64,000 bases of DNA. Origin: Sinohyriopsis cumingii (lineage: Eukaryota > Mollusca > Bivalvia > Unionida > Unionidae). The position numbers and the translations under genes are program-made. The DNA lies in NCBI GenBank assembly GCA_028554795.2, contig CM068827.1, positions 69,245,809 through 69,309,808 of the forward strand. Reading direction: 5' to 3'. Positions 35,608 to 57,049 of the stretch are shown piece by piece. How positions within the stretch are numbered: position 1 is the first letter of the stretch; every line of letters begins with the position of its first letter. The notes beneath the pieces were generated by a model that had not been told where the DNA came from, searched no databases, and saw nothing but the letters and a program-made list of their open reading frames with translations.

Positions 35608-38600
35608 CTGTTATCAGAATAGGAAATAAAAAGACGATCTGACTGTTCAGATCTATTCTGGGATATATGACACGAGTTCAACATTATCTATTTGAACTGA
35701 ACTTATAAATTTAATTAGAAATTAACACAAATGTAAGATTCTAACATCATGACGAGTACTGCCTGAATCTATAAGCAAATATATAGTGAAAAAAAATGAG
35801 GCCGATTTAAAAGTTAAATACCCTAGACTTAACGGCCTTGACATTTATAATGTCATGACACTTAGGGTCGATCAAAATATGCTCGGATGTTTCCATCGAA
35901 CTGAAAAATACCCTCGGATGTAGCCGTAATACCCATAAATTTGTTGGTTTGGATGAATTGTCTCTGACGGAATGCACTACGTATGTTACAACAGAAAAGA
36001 ATGACAATATTCCCATTGTGTCTTTGTCTTCTTTTGCCGCAATATTATGAATAAGTTCTCAAAAGCGGCGAATTACGTCCATTTTATTTACTCAGCTAGA
36101 CGGAAAGGCCTAGGGTATTCCGATTAACATTAGACTTCTTACAGGATGATAACTACTTTTAATATCACTATTTAATGTAACAGTACATTCACTATTCGCA
36201 TGACCACCATCAGCTGATAATATTTATGAGTCGCGTAACCAACTACCTGAAGTTACCATTTAGAAAATGGCGAGCATGTAGTTTGTGATTCAAACACGCA
36301 CAATCACCTTTTTCAGCATACGAATAAAATGAAGAAAACAATATGCAAGCTTCACACCCGCCACCACCGCTCCAGTCTGGAAATAATGCGAAATGTCATT
36401 GAGCATATGGGTAGAGCAAATTGTTCTTGGTTATACCTGATTTCGGGTATCATTTAATTTAGTGATTTACACAAGGATGCTATTTAGTACCGAGGTGATA
36501 GGAGTAATATGCCTTGCTGAGGAACTTGAAGGCTGCATCACTGTTGTTAAATCGAATGAAGCACACCGGGTAAGTGCTATGAAATCAAATCTTTCAATAT
36601 TATCACGTTTACAAATGGATATTTTGAACTGTACCTTCATGTGTGTGTGTTTTTGTGTGGGTGCGTATGTGTGTGTTTGTGTGTGGGGAGAGACATGGGC
36701 GTTTCAAGCTGTCGGGATAACAAATTAAATTGGAATCAGCTTCCCCATTATGCATATTTACTCTGATGCAGTAATAATAACTTACTTGTATTCCCGTATA
36801 CCCAGTTTTTCTACATTGTTTCTCATACATATAATGAGCCCGCGTTTTCGCTCTATATGCACCTCTGGGCCTAACTCATTATGAAATTGGGGTGGCGTAG
36901 CTGATACATAGCTTGAAGTGTACTACAAATCACACATAGAAGGAAACAAACATTAAGTAATAATTAAGATCGTTCGTTTCTTTAGAAGCTAATGATTTCA
37001 ATACTTACCACTTCATTCGGAACGTCTTTGATGTAGGTTGACTCTGACTTAGTACAGTGATACCGAATGTAATGTCACTGAAACTTTACCCATCCACCCC
37101 AGCCACCGTTGGCTAGCAAAATTCGGGGCAGGCAAACTTTACTGGTACAGCTGTTTTGACCGGTGTGTTTATGTTGTCGTCAATGAAAATCCTTTATATA
37201 CAAATACACACCGGAGTAAGTTTGACTTTGATGTTGACGAAAGTTGGTCATTTAAGTGATTCTGATTGACATGAGAAAGCTCTGAAGTAGAACTATTGGT
37301 GTAAAATTCGAAACAAAAGATCACGGGGAAAATTCTCTTTTTCGGATTTATTTTTTGATCTTTTTATATGAAGAAATAAATATTAATTCATCTCTAAAAC
37401 ACATACTTCTATTTTATTTATTTTCGTTTTTCATTTATTTTCGACTTGCAAATTGAAGTTTGTCATTGTGGCTCTGATTTTGATTCAAGAAAATTGATTG
37501 GCCTATGGTTTTGTGGGTTTTGGCTATTCTGATTTACAAAAGGGTAATATTCAAACAAGGAAAACATGCATAAAACACAAAGGCAAATATAAATTACTCC
37601 AACGTACAATTATAACAGCTTAATGTTATTTGTTTGCGTTTATCATTGCATAAACTATAATTTGCCTTATCCCAACTCCTTTCCAGTGATATCTGCTGCA
37701 TGTTTCTGTAGATGACAGTTTATACCACAACACACGATGAAAACAGTTAACAACTAAACGACTTATACGGATTATCACATGACTTCAGTGGTATGACGTT
37801 CCTAAAACGCGTTCAAATTGATTGTTTTAAAAATGTGTATTTTTTCTCAGATTTTTTATGTTCAAAGAAATGAAAAAGAGTCTGCCAGTTCAGGCCATCA
37901 GGCTGTGTCGATGCCTGGTTTAATCTTTGGGAGTACACTTAATTCCCATTTCCTCGGCGTTATAATATTATCTACATGCAATATTTTACAATAGTACAGC
38001 TTTTTTGAGCTGAATATTATTAGTCACGTGTTTGTTTACCTTGATGTTCTGAACGTTATGACAATCTTGAACTCAGCACACTCTTCGGCTCAGAGGTACT
38101 AGACAGGTCGATCTAGGCACAGGGTAGTATAACATTCATTACACCACAGCAGACTAACATGTAATAAAATTATTACCTCATATACCTTAAATAAATTTAT
38201 TTGGCGAAAGAATTACACAAAAGTTTCTCTCAGCTGTCATTTTTTCATATGTAGCCGATATTTTTTAATAAACAGCGCGCTAGTTTGAGGAGTTACCTCC
38301 CTTGCCGATCTCCTTCCGCTACAATAACCCACCTTCCTCGCCCCTCCCCCCCCCAAAAAAAAACCCTGAAGAAATCTTCCCTAACGACCAGTGAATCAGC
38401 TATTTGTAATTAATATATATGTTCCTTTCTTTGGAAATAATTTGCAATGATAATACATAATATACACCACGGTAACTCCCGTCCATATATATAAAAAATA
38501 TCAGATATTGGATCATTAATAATCTGTTTGCATTTAACTTCTGAATATGATTTTTTCCGCCATTTTGTTTTTCTCCATTTGGGTGTTAAAAGTCGTCGTG

Positions 38601-39433
38601 TGACTTGCTTACATCTGTTTGATATAATTACTGATCCGCCAGCACCAAAGGCCGACAGTGTTTAGATTGTGATTTTATCTCTTTCGCCGTCATATTATTC
38701 CACGTGAACGAAAATAATTCAGAATATTGTTCTCAATAGCAACACATTACATCCGAAGTTTCTTTCTCCACTTGACGGAAAAAGCCGAGGATGTTCCGAT
38801 TGCCATTTGTAAATCATGGTCACATGATCTAGTAATGATGCTGTTGGATTTGTTACACGCCGTTTTATCCAGTTATATCCTAAAATTTTGACTGTTGGCT
38901 AATAGAGTTTTATGATCTAGTAAACCTCATAATGACCAACGCGAAGAGAATGTCACTATCGTAGGTTTACTGGTTCATTAAATTTTATATTGAAGAAACA
39001 TATATCTATAATTGTTTTGTTACATAATTTAAAGAATAAAATGACAATTTATTTTCCTTTAGATTTGTATAAATGCATGATGCTATGAACTTAAGGTTAT
39101 AAAATCACGTAAAAGTCAATTACATCATGAGCACGCGACATAAAGCATGACCATGTAACACGAAGAAATATCACATATCATGCAATGTTGAGAAATCCAA
39201 CGAAAGAACCTCTCTCGCCGATACTATAAAATAATTGGCACACTACGTCATTAATATAAAGTTCCAAGGATTATTTCACATTTATTTGCATTTTTTTTTT
39301 AAAAAAAAAAAGAAGAAAATAAGATGACCCCTCACAAGAAATAAATAAAGATAACCACACACAAACAAACACAGAACAGAAAACATGCTGCTAGGGTAAT
39401 GGAATAATAAAGGAAGGTTCATAAACTATATAC
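35608..39433. other. Intron 2 of Ig gene copy A
   Basis: No exon accepted. It contains GT-rich tracts near 36640-36690 and two diverged copies of a segment with GACGGAAA(A)GCC and TTCCGATT (near 36098 and 38774), an old dispersed or segmental repeat. Confidence 0.6.
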
Positions 39434-39540
39434 CGTATTACTAACGCCTTGATTCGACACTTTACAGGGCAAAGTCGCGGGTTTGTTGATTTCAGCATTA
39501 ACTTCGATCACTTCGCATTTTACACCACTGAAGACTGACC
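39434..39540 (-). CDS. Ig gene copy A, exon 2 (start of mature protein, first half of Ig domain 1)
   Basis: A 107-nt exon with acceptor AATTTCAG and donor GTATAT. It encodes SVFSGVKCEVIEVNAEINK, PATLPCKVSNQGVSNT, with the first Ig Cys in LPCKVSN. It completes the signal peptide begun in exon 1 and joins exon 3 in frame at phase 0, giving a continuous V-type domain. Confidence 0.85.
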
Positions 39541-39607
39541 CTGAAATTGACAAGTCACTTTTGTAATGAACTATTTGCAGTCTTAATCCAATACCTACAT
39601 TTGGATG

Positions 39608-39812
39608 TTGCGGTAGCTTAGCTGGTAGTGTGTCCGACTCGTAATCATAGGGTCGCAGGTTTGATACCCGCCCAAGGTCGTTTGTCTCAGTGTGTCCTTA
39701 TGAAAGGTAATTAACTCTTATTTCCTCTGCATGCTGTTGCCATACATGTCTTAAAAATGCCGCTAAACCCCAAAAAATTCTAACAAATAAAAATCCTTGA
39801 TTGATTGATCAA
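39608..39812 (+). mobile_element. tRNA-derived SINE, second family
   Basis: A tRNA-like head has an A box in GGTAGCTTAGCTGGTAG and a B box GGTTTGATACC, followed by an unrelated body ending GCCGCTAAACCCC, an A-rich stretch and a GATT repeat. It lies in intron 1 of the Ig gene. The head resembles a tRNA but lacks a proper acceptor stem, so it is not called a tRNA gene. Confidence 0.65.
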
Positions 39813-40292
39813 AGATATGTGTTCAGCTGTCTGTTCTATAAACGAAAATCAAAAGACAATTTACAAGAAAAAGGAATGAATAACGCATTAAAAGTTCGAA
39901 GATCGACAAAACCAGTAGTGATTTGTTTCTGCCTAATGAATCCGATGTTGGATTTGTATAAATGCAGCATAACTATATATATATACATATATACATATAC
40001 ATATGTATGTATGTATGTATGTATGTATGTTCATTACACTAATGCGTTCGATAAGATGCAAAGTATTTATGTAATTCTTTTTCACTGTTATTTTATTAAT
40101 GATATTTAATGATATTTTCTGTTTGGTAAACGATGGTCATATTTATTATTATCACTTAATTTCCAAGAATTTTAAGGAAAAAAATCAACTTCGGTTTTGT
40201 GCACAAAATGGATTATGTTATTGATACAGTATGTATATTTAGTTGTCAGAAAGCAAAGAGAGAAAAGGTCCCTATTAGATGTTATTACTTAC

Positions 40293-40368
40293 CGATAAGA
40301 AAATAAGCGAAGAAGGTAGACATCATCTGTAGAAATATTGGCTTCCTTCGCACTAGAACGCACAGCAC
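40293..40368 (-). CDS. Ig gene copy A, exon 1 with signal peptide start (ATG at 40326)
   Basis: The exon runs from acceptor TTTTCACAG (exon begins 40368) to donor GTAAGT. Coding starts at ATG 40326 (a second ATG follows at once) and gives MMSTFFAYFLI, continuing in exon 2 with GSVFSG, a typical secretory signal peptide. The acceptor before it implies at least one further 5' untranslated exon to the right. The frame across exons 1-4 is consistent at every junction (34, 107, 193 and 144 coding nt). Confidence 0.8.
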
Positions 40369-48180
<7,812 letters not shown>

Positions 48181-48223
48181 AACGAATTAATGATTGAAAT
48201 GCTTATTTACACGTAACGCAGAA

Positions 48224-48288
48224 ACATATACCCAGTCTGACAAGACATATACCCAGTCTGACAAGACATATACCCAGTCTGACAAGAC
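48224..48288. repeat. 21-bp tandem repeat, three units
   Basis: Unit CATATACCCAGTCTGACAAG plus one A, near-perfect. Confidence 0.9.
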
Positions 48289-48486
48289 CTACACGACTTT
48301 TTGCATTAAAATTAGTTTCAGTCGTGTTCTATTTCAACAGGTTGCATTTCTCTTATTTTATAAATGCGATAGAGTTATGGCAGACCTCTGATGTTGGTGA
48401 AAAATCGCAAACTGAAAAACATTCCTATAGATGCCTTTATTGCTTTAATGCACGGACGATGGAGAGCATTGCAAAGAAATGTATGA

Positions 48487-48614
48487 GCCAAACAAGCACA
48501 AGTTCGAATGAAGCCAAACAAGCATAAGTTCGAATGAAGCCAAACAAGCACAAGTTCGAATGAAGCCAAACAAGCACAAGTTCGAATGAAGCCAAACAAG
48601 CACATGTTCGAATG
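48487..48614. repeat. 26-bp tandem repeat, about five units
   Basis: Unit containing CCAAACAAGCACAAGTTCGA and ATGAAG, almost identical copies, so recently amplified. Confidence 0.93.
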
Positions 48615-48933
48615 AGTCAGGGTAGCTTACTCATAGAACAAACATACTGCATTAGAAAACAAACAATCTTGCATAAACGGTCTAACTAATTGCAATACGG
48701 TTTATCTATATGCCGATAATGTTAAACACACCACACAATTTAACATAAATACGACCATAAAACTACAGTTCAAGCAAACATGCCATTGGTTGGATAGATG
48801 GCAAGTAAAAATAGTGGATATTGATAAATTTGAAGAAAAAAATCAGTATCTCCATTAATGTCTTCCAGACAGCAGAAGATAATCATATTAACCATGCAAG
48901 AGTAGTAGAAGGCAAGAAAGACAAGAACACACA

Positions 48934-48936
<3 letters not shown>

Positions 48937-49002
<66 letters not shown>
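48937..49002. repeat. (AT)n microsatellite
   Basis: AT dinucleotide run of about 65 bp. Confidence 0.97.
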
Positions 49003-49007
<5 letters not shown>

Positions 49008-49514
49008 TATAACCTAATTGTTTTTAATGGCGAGTGCAAAGATGGAACTACCTTTACATATGTATTACAGACCTCTTGCGATTGTTTTCATCCATTCTTT
49101 TGAAAACCCAAATTTGTCTACAGTACATAGACAAAATATACGTGATTTTGATATCTTTTATCAGTACACCTGAAACATTTAGAAGGTCACAAAAAACGAC
49201 TTTACAGCGTAGGCAAAGCAGTGGTAATAATGATTGAAAAGCTTTGGTAAGTAAAATATTTTTAAAAAATAAAATTTTCAACTGGAACTTGTCCTTTAAT
49301 ATCTTTTTGAAATTTTGGGAACGGCTAAAGATCGTTCAGAATTATATTAATATTACTTGATCGATAATGCACATTAAAAAAAGATAAACAAATTCCACGA
49401 AGATATTGTTTGTACATCACATACATTCAAATATATTGTAAACCAATTGTTTATTGAGTTCCTGACTGTATATAAGTATTTTCTGGAGAACACGTGGAGT
49501 TTACTTGCTTAATG

Positions 49515-49765
49515 ATTGTTGTTGATGTTGTAGGGTTTAACGCCATTTTTCAGCACACGATAGGCTATACATGGCGGCCAGTATTAATGGTGGGGGAAGA
49601 ACCAGGGAAAACCCCAGGAAAGAACCACCGACCCACGAGAAGCTACTGGCAGGCTTTCTCACATACCCACATTGGCCGAATCTGAGACTCTAACCCACGC
49701 AGAGGTGAGATGGCAGTGATCCGTAACGGAGAGCGCTTTAGACCACTCGGCTACTCGGGGCCCCT
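49515..49765 (-). mobile_element. tRNA-Leu-like SINE with Meta-like domain, copy 2, with 11-bp target duplication
   Basis: In minus orientation it reads GGGGCCCCGAGTAGCCGAGT at the head, then TTTTCCCTGGTTCTTCC, CACCATTAATACTGGCCGCC, GGCGTTAAACCC and an ACAACA tail. CTTGCTTAATG at 49504-49514 and 49766-49776 forms the target duplication, and that sequence belongs to the neighbouring 26-bp satellite: the SINE inserted into the satellite. Confidence 0.85.
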
Positions 49766-49776
49766 CTTGCTTAATG

Positions 49777-51060
49777 GACACATAGTTTACTTGCTTAATC
49801 AACACATAGTTTACTTGTTTAATCAACACACAGAGTTTACTTGCTTAATCAACACATAGAGTTTACTTGCTTAATCAACACATAGTTTACTTGCTTAATC
49901 AACACATAGTTTACTTGCTTACTGGACACAGAGTTTACTTGCGTAATCAACACATATAGTTTACTTGCTTAATCGACAGAGAGTTTACATGCTTAATCGA
50001 CACAAAGAGTTTACTTGCTTAATCAACACAGAGTTTACTTGCCTAATCAATGCATAGAGTTTACTTGCTTAATCGACACATAGAGTTTACTTGCTTAATC
50101 AACACATAGAGTTTACTTGCTTAATCAACACAGAGTTTATTTGCTTAATCAACACAAAGTTTACTTGTTTAATCAACACAGAGTTTACTTGCTTAATCGA
50201 CCCATAATTTGCTTAATCAACACATAGAGTTTACTTGCTTAATCAACACATACAGTTTACTTGTTTAATCAACACAGAGTTTACTTGCTTAATCAATGCA
50301 TAGAGTTTACTTGCTTAATTGACACAGAGTTTACTTGCTTAATCAACACATAGAGTTTACTTGCTTAATCAACATATAGTTTACTTGCTTAATCAATGCA
50401 TAGAGTTTACTTGCTTAATCGACACAGAGTTTACTTGCTTAATCAACAGAGTTTACTTGCTTAATCAACCCATAGAGTTTACTTGCTTAATCAAAAGAGT
50501 TTAATTGCTTAATCAACACATAGTTTACTTGCTTAATCGACACAGAGTTTACTTGCTTAGTCGACACATAGAGTTTACTTGCTTAATCAATGCACAGAGT
50601 TTACTTAATTAATCGACACAGACTTTACTTGCTTAATCAACAAATAAAGTTTACTTGCTTAATTGACACAGAGTTTACTTGCCTAATCAACGCATAGAGT
50701 TCACTTGCTTAATTGACAGAGAGTTTACTTGCTTAATCGACACATAGAGTTTACTTGCTTAATCAACAAACAGTTTACTTGCTTAATTAACAGATGGAGT
50801 TTACTTGCTAAATCAATGCATAGGGTTTACTTGCTTAATCAACACATAGAGTTTACTAAATTAATCATCACTGAGTTTACTTGCTTAATCAACAGACAGA
50901 GTTTACTTGCTTGATCAACACAAAGAAATTACTTGTTTAATCGACATAGAGTTTACTTGCTTAATCAACCCATAGAGTTTACTTGCTTAATCAACACAGA
51001 GTTTAATTGCTTAATCAACAGAGTTTACTTGCTTAATCAACACAGAGTTTGCTTGCTCTT
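49777..51060. repeat. 26-27-bp satellite array, roughly 45-50 units
   Basis: Unit GAGTTTACTTGCTTAATCAA followed by CACATA, with short length variants (CACAGA, TGCATA). One further unit lies left of the SINE at 49497-49514. Confidence 0.95.
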
Positions 51061-52378
51061 TAACATACTCTGAGATGTTGTTAAAACGTGTATTTCGTAA
51101 CATGATGAAAAAAACACATCCAACTTATCTCCAAATTAACGTGCATCAATAAAGAAGAAAAACTGCAAGCCACCTTCAACCGACTGACCTGTTACATAAC
51201 TGGAGTGGATTAAACCAGATCGTGGTATGGAATAGTGTGTGTGTTGGATTTTTAATGTAGCTTTAATAATCTGAGCCATATCATTATGATATCTGCTGCA
51301 TTATGGCAGTATATAGTGGAGTCGAGCACTGTGGGATCATGCTGCAGACATGTAGCATCCTGTCCCACCCAGTTACATTATTATGAAACAGGGCCAACCA
51401 GTCCTAACACCAACCTCTTAAACCTGAGCGCAAAGTGAAGCAGCTGCTAGTACCATTTTTGGTATGGGTATGGAATATTGGTGGTGCTCTGCAGTGTCAT
51501 ATTTTGCATAGGGGTTAGAATTTTCAAGAAAAAGAATTTAACTGGCTTTCCTTACTGGTTATACTGGCTATTTAAAAAAGACTTTTGCATATCTTAGGTA
51601 TAGTTCAAAGAACTTTAATTCTCTTTATTTTGGTGTATGATTGATGCGTGTAATATGGGTTATAGAGTAAACAGCTTGGCCTTACTCAAGATGTGCACCT
51701 TTCAAAAAAGTGCCAGCTCCACTTGGTCATTTTCACTTCCTGAAATTCAGAGGCAAACTGTATAAAAAAGAGCTGATAACTTTTTTGACATTTTATCTAT
51801 TTGGTAATACATTCATTGCACTTTCAGAAGCTGGTATTGTCTAGTTTCGCAAAATTCATTTTCCCTGTTTTAATAGCTGCTACAGATTGTGTACTTTAGA
51901 CTAATTCAGGCTGATTTTTTTAACACAAGGGAGCAGTCATTTTAGTTAGCAGTGTGCTTAGATCATGTACAACTTCTAAAAGTACAAGATCCAAAGAAAT
52001 GTCAGCCACATTAAAAGTAGATAGAGGTATGCCAACATTATCTCCACTGTGCAAGTTTTAAATGCAAACAACTTCAACTTACATATGTCACTCTCTCAAA
52101 AGTACATAATAATTGGTGAATGTCCCGATTACTGTTTTTCCACATGAAGAGTTTACAAATATAACCTCCTAGCTTTGGGAAAATCATTGATAGATGAAAA
52201 GAAAGTGACATATATACTTCACAAGAAATCCAAAAAGCAAATATTTCCTTAAATACTGTTATGTTCTACACAATATCTAATAAAACTGATGCTTTGTCAT
52301 AAACAGTTTCTTTCTGTTTGAAATATTTATGTTCATTGATCCACATGAATCGTATAGACCTGTCGTCCTTAGGCAAAG

Positions 52379-52440
<62 letters not shown>

Positions 52441-53844
52441 AATGTAATGTGCAATGTTGTAAATGTCCAATGGGTCTTTCTGGGGTCAAGATAGGAAATG
52501 TAATGTTAAAAGTACACCTGCTATCTAATGCATAGTTTGAGTGACCAACACCCACTCATCTACTGGCCACACAGAGTAGATTGTAAAAAAGAGGTATGAA
52601 ATAGAATTTAAATTGCTTATAAAAAAAGATAACTTCCCTATTCCCCTATTACTTCCCTATTATCCCCTTATTAACAAAGTACAACCCTATCCCCAAAATT
52701 ATTCGCCTTATAAACAAAACTAAACACTCCCTGCCACAAATATAAATCCTATAACTCAGTTAAGTTCAAGGAGAGAAACAACAGTAGAAATATGCACACT
52801 ATACACGCAAACATAATTATACACTATCATACATCAAGTGAAAAATGAGAAAAGAGGAACAGTGCTTAAACACATACATAAGCATAAAATTCTATAGACT
52901 GTGTTTTACATATATTTTCACAAGTTCAAAAGTTACATTTCAAAATCATTCATTAGGCAGTATTTAAAATGTAACTAATATTGATGATGATGATGATGAT
53001 GATGCTGTTGATGATGATGATTGAATTTAAATACAAATGATTGATGGTTATGATACTGAATGACTGATAAAACAAATTAAATCTGAAAACGAAACATTAT
53101 TAAATTAAAAACACTTTTATTAGTAATTTATAAACAACAGTTTACAAGAGTAGAACAGGACACAACTGATGTAAAAACTTAAATTAGCATATGATGTATA
53201 AAATAATTTTTATTTTATTTTAAAATCTTTTGTTATATAAAACCTTCTCACATCCTTGTACAAAATACTGATAGGAAAATTATTCTGGAGGTAATGCCAT
53301 TATACCAGCAGTTAGTTTTTCCATAATACACTGACCTTGTCTAGATCATGATTAAAAAATTCTTTATAAATATCCTAATACGGTATTGCAATGTTGAAAT
53401 AAATCATGCTTGTTACAAGGAAGGAAAGAAATATAATTTCAACAAATAGTACTGACAGTAGCAAATATCGCCTGTACTCAGAATATTGGTGGCAAGAAAT
53501 TAAACTTCCAATATACTGGCAAAAATAAATAAAACAAAGGCAGTGCTTGGTATTCCAAAATTAAAGTGGGCCGGACTATAATTATTCTAAATGAACAGGA
53601 CTGTCTTTGCCTGTGGAGCCATCTAATTTGGAGATAGATGACCAAAGAAGGCTATCAATGGGATTCACAGAACAAGAGTGAAGGTTAAGCAAGCCTCTTC
53701 GAGTACATGTAGGCTAAGTGAGGCAACTTTACTGCAAAGTCAATGATAATGCTTAAACAAGAGTTTCTTAATGGGACTTGTGACTAGGATGTAGGACTGT
53801 GAAATTAAACTAAATTATTTGCATTGTGATGTTGGGATAAACTA
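51061..53844. other. Intergenic or 3' flanking DNA of Ig gene copy B
   Basis: No gene seen. It holds a CT/AT compound microsatellite at 52384-52440 and a GAT microsatellite at about 52981-53022. A minus-strand AATAAA at about 53114-53119 is a possible polyadenylation signal for copy B. Confidence 0.5.
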
Positions 53845-54605
53845 ATGTAGGAAATCTTTAATGTATCAATATTACTAATGTAGGAATCTTTAATATGTCA
53901 ATATTATTAGTGTAGGGAATCTTTAATGTGTCAAAATCACTAATGTAGGGAATCTTTAATGTGTCAATATTACTAATGTAGGAATCTTTAATATGTCAAT
54001 ATTATTAGTGTAGGGAATCTTTAATGTGTCAAAATCACTAATGTAGGGAATCTTTAATGTGTCAATATTACTAATGTAGGGACTCTTTAATATGTCAATA
54101 TTATTAGTGTAGGGAATCTTTAATGTGTCAAAATCACTAATGTAGGGAATCTTTAATGTGTCAATATTACTAATGCAGGGACTCTTTAATGTGTCAATAT
54201 TATTAGTGTAGGGACTCTTTAATGTGTCAATATTACTAAAGTAGGGGATCTTTAATGTGTCAATATTACTAATGTAGGGACTCTTTAATGTGTCAATATT
54301 ATTAATGTAGTGAATCTTTAATGTGTTAATATTACTAATGTAGGGAATCTTTAATGCATCAATATTAATGTAGTGAATCTTTAATGTGTCAATATAATTA
54401 ATGTAGTGAATCTATATCGTGTCGATATTATTAATGTAGTGAATCTTTAATGTGTCAATATTACTAATATAGGGAATCTTTAATGTGTCAATATAATTAA
54501 TGTAGTGAATCTATATTGTGTCGATATTACTAATGTAGTGAATCTTTAATGTGTCAATATTACTAATGTAGGGAATCTTTAATGCGTCAATATTATTAAT
54601 GTTAG
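53845..54605. repeat. 33-34-bp satellite array, about 22 units
   Basis: Unit contains TGTCAATATTACTAATGTAG and GGAATCTTTAATG. Groups of three or four units repeat as a higher-order block around 53880-54180. If the copy B transcript extends to the signal near 53115, the array would lie in its 3' untranslated region. Confidence 0.95.
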
Positions 54606-55418
54606 TAAGATTCAATACACACTAAGAGGTTCTGTGAAATCAGAGTAAAGGTTGCCTTGTGTTTTACAAAGTACATACTGACATATAGATTGTTATTGTA
54701 CTTACATTTACAATAATTACTGGACTTCTAACTAATAAATAACCAATATAAAACTCTTTAAGAAAATTGTTCAATTTCATAAAAGATGGACAAAAAAGAC
54801 CATATTCATAACAAAAAGATTTTAAGAGAAAGTTTTACAGTTACAATTATAATATTTTGATAAGAAAAAAATGCCCTTTTTGCAGTCTAAATTGACATCT
54901 GGAACAACAAAAATACAATCTTGGTGCACATGGCAGTGTCTTCCACCAAAGGGACAACTTTGTTCTCATTAATTCTGAATCCTCTCAATTCCTTTTTATC
55001 GATAGTTGTTCTTTTAATATACAAGTGTTTTTGGATAGGTAAAAAAGATATCAAGCAAGAGTACCAAAAGAGAAGATCGTTAAAAAGAATTATTTAAATT
55101 ATCTCCCTGTTAACAGACTGTTCCATACTATCAACTTTAATGGCATTTGTAAATGTAAACGTAAAGTACAATGCATATTATTTGGGGACAGCATTTGACA
55201 AAGATGAAATTAACTGGGTTGTTTAATGAATTTATCATATAGAATAGTTAAATGCCTGAACGATTCAAAATAAAAAAAAATTACTTGCATGTTATAAGAT
55301 GATTCAAAACTCACACAATACATCGTATCCATAGATCTTAATGTTGCTATTGACAAAACATATGTCAGTCCTTGTTATGAGTATTTGCAATCAGCTGTAG
55401 CTGTACACAGCGTACTTT

Positions 55419-55465
55419 TCAGACGTCATAGCGAATGATGCCACCCTCATTGTGTTCTATGGGCT
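55419..55465 (-). CDS. Ig gene copy B, last coding exon
   Basis: Acceptor CTCTTTTTCAG, then PIEHNEGGIIRYDV and TGA at 55419-55421. It joins exon 6 in phase 1. No transmembrane or GPI-attachment signal follows, so the product is predicted to be secreted. Confidence 0.75.
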
Positions 55466-57049
55466 CTGAAAAAGAGAGAATGATAAGAAGGTCTATACAC
55501 AAACAAAAACTAGGTCATTTGGTCTATACATAAGTAAAAAAGAATTTACATTAGTCAACTGTGGTTGGAAACTTACTAAGCGTGTATCCTTTTCACATAC
55601 TCTCAGATGATTCCTAAGATGTGGAAACAGAGCAACAAATATACCATACGTGTCATATTTTGGATAAGCTCATATGAAGACCTGCTGCAATAATTTAAAT
55701 TCGGCCTAATTGCTTTCGAATCAGAACACTATAGATTGAATGAGTATATTTGAAAAGTGTATTAAAAATTATGCAAATAACTTTTGTGGTTTTTTTATTT
55801 ATTAAAATGCAAACTTAGATATCTATCAATTATGAATGTTACCCTCAAACCTTTGTACAGAAATTGGACAAATTCAAATGCAATAAAATTCTTTAAAGGA
55901 ACATGAGACAAAAATTAAAAGAAATACCATGATTAACGTCAGTGGGTTGGTGAACTGATATGATCACGTAGCCCATGTCAGAAAAACTGTTTTGTAAGGA
56001 CACTTGTCACTCAGCTGAACAAGATTAACAATATTTGTATTAAAAAAATACTTTTTCAAAATAACGAGTTCTTGTTATCTTTTTCTGTGACCTTAATCAA
56101 AATTTCTACCCTGTTTCTCAAAATGTATGTGTTATATAAATTTCATGTGTTTAGTTTTTCTGTGACTTTAATTGGCTTCTGTTCTGTAAGTATTAAAACA
56201 AAACAAATAAAAATTTCTTAATCAGATGGATTTAAGAATGAAAGCAGAAAAAAAGTATTTAGAACTGTTCACATGTTTATTGCATAGCTTCATACTTTTC
56301 CTGTTTCGCAAAACAAAATCCAAGACCTGTAAATTGTGTAAGCTGGAAGACAAAACGTTTTAAGGGAATTTTTCCAAGCTTTTCAAATGTACAAATAACT
56401 TATTATCATAAATTCTCTTCTTGTTTACTCATGCTATTTTTGTTTTTGTTTTTTATTATAGGAGGTATTTTGCACACGTGGTTTCTTAGATATGCATGAC
56501 TTATTCTTGAATGCCATGTTCAAATACAACTCTAACATGTCAAACCAAGTTGTGAGAAAATGTTAAAAAAAGGAAAGAAAGAACAGTAGCTACTTTGCAT
56601 GAATAACATTTGTAACTAATAGTTGGCATAACCCAAAAAGGTCAACAAAAGACTAGAACTCATTGACAGCTTATCTTAGTCCATGAATCACAAAAATTAG
56701 TGACACTTTATTTCAAAACGTTTTTTTTTAACCATTTCACAAATTTACTTTGTCCTCTCGACAAACTACTGAACTTCCACTGAAGTATAAGCATAAATGT
56801 AAAAGTATCGAAAATGAAGCAACCATTTTGAAATAACAGAAGAGCAAGACAAAAACATTCAAGCAAAAGCAGAAGTAAACATAATGAACAAGAACATGCA
56901 AGAAACATAACGATAATCAATCAGATCGATAAGAGTGCTGAATAAAACATTGATTTTGTTTAAAGGTAAATTCATTAACTGAAGAAGAATAAAAAGTACT
57001 CTCATTTATTTTCATAATTTCTATATGTCATAAAAATTCTTCTGCTCAC

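Noticed and set aside
36778..36870. Possible Ig exon on the minus strand with a GTAAGT donor
   Set aside because: It reads open and would join exon 3 in phase, but the exon at 39434-39540 supplies a far better first half of Ig domain 1 with the proper Cys and signal peptide continuation.
39608..39680. tRNA gene
   Set aside because: A and B boxes are present but the acceptor stem does not pair and a SINE body follows.
49777..51060. CRISPR-like array
   Set aside because: Units are contiguous with no unique spacers, in animal DNA; it is a satellite.
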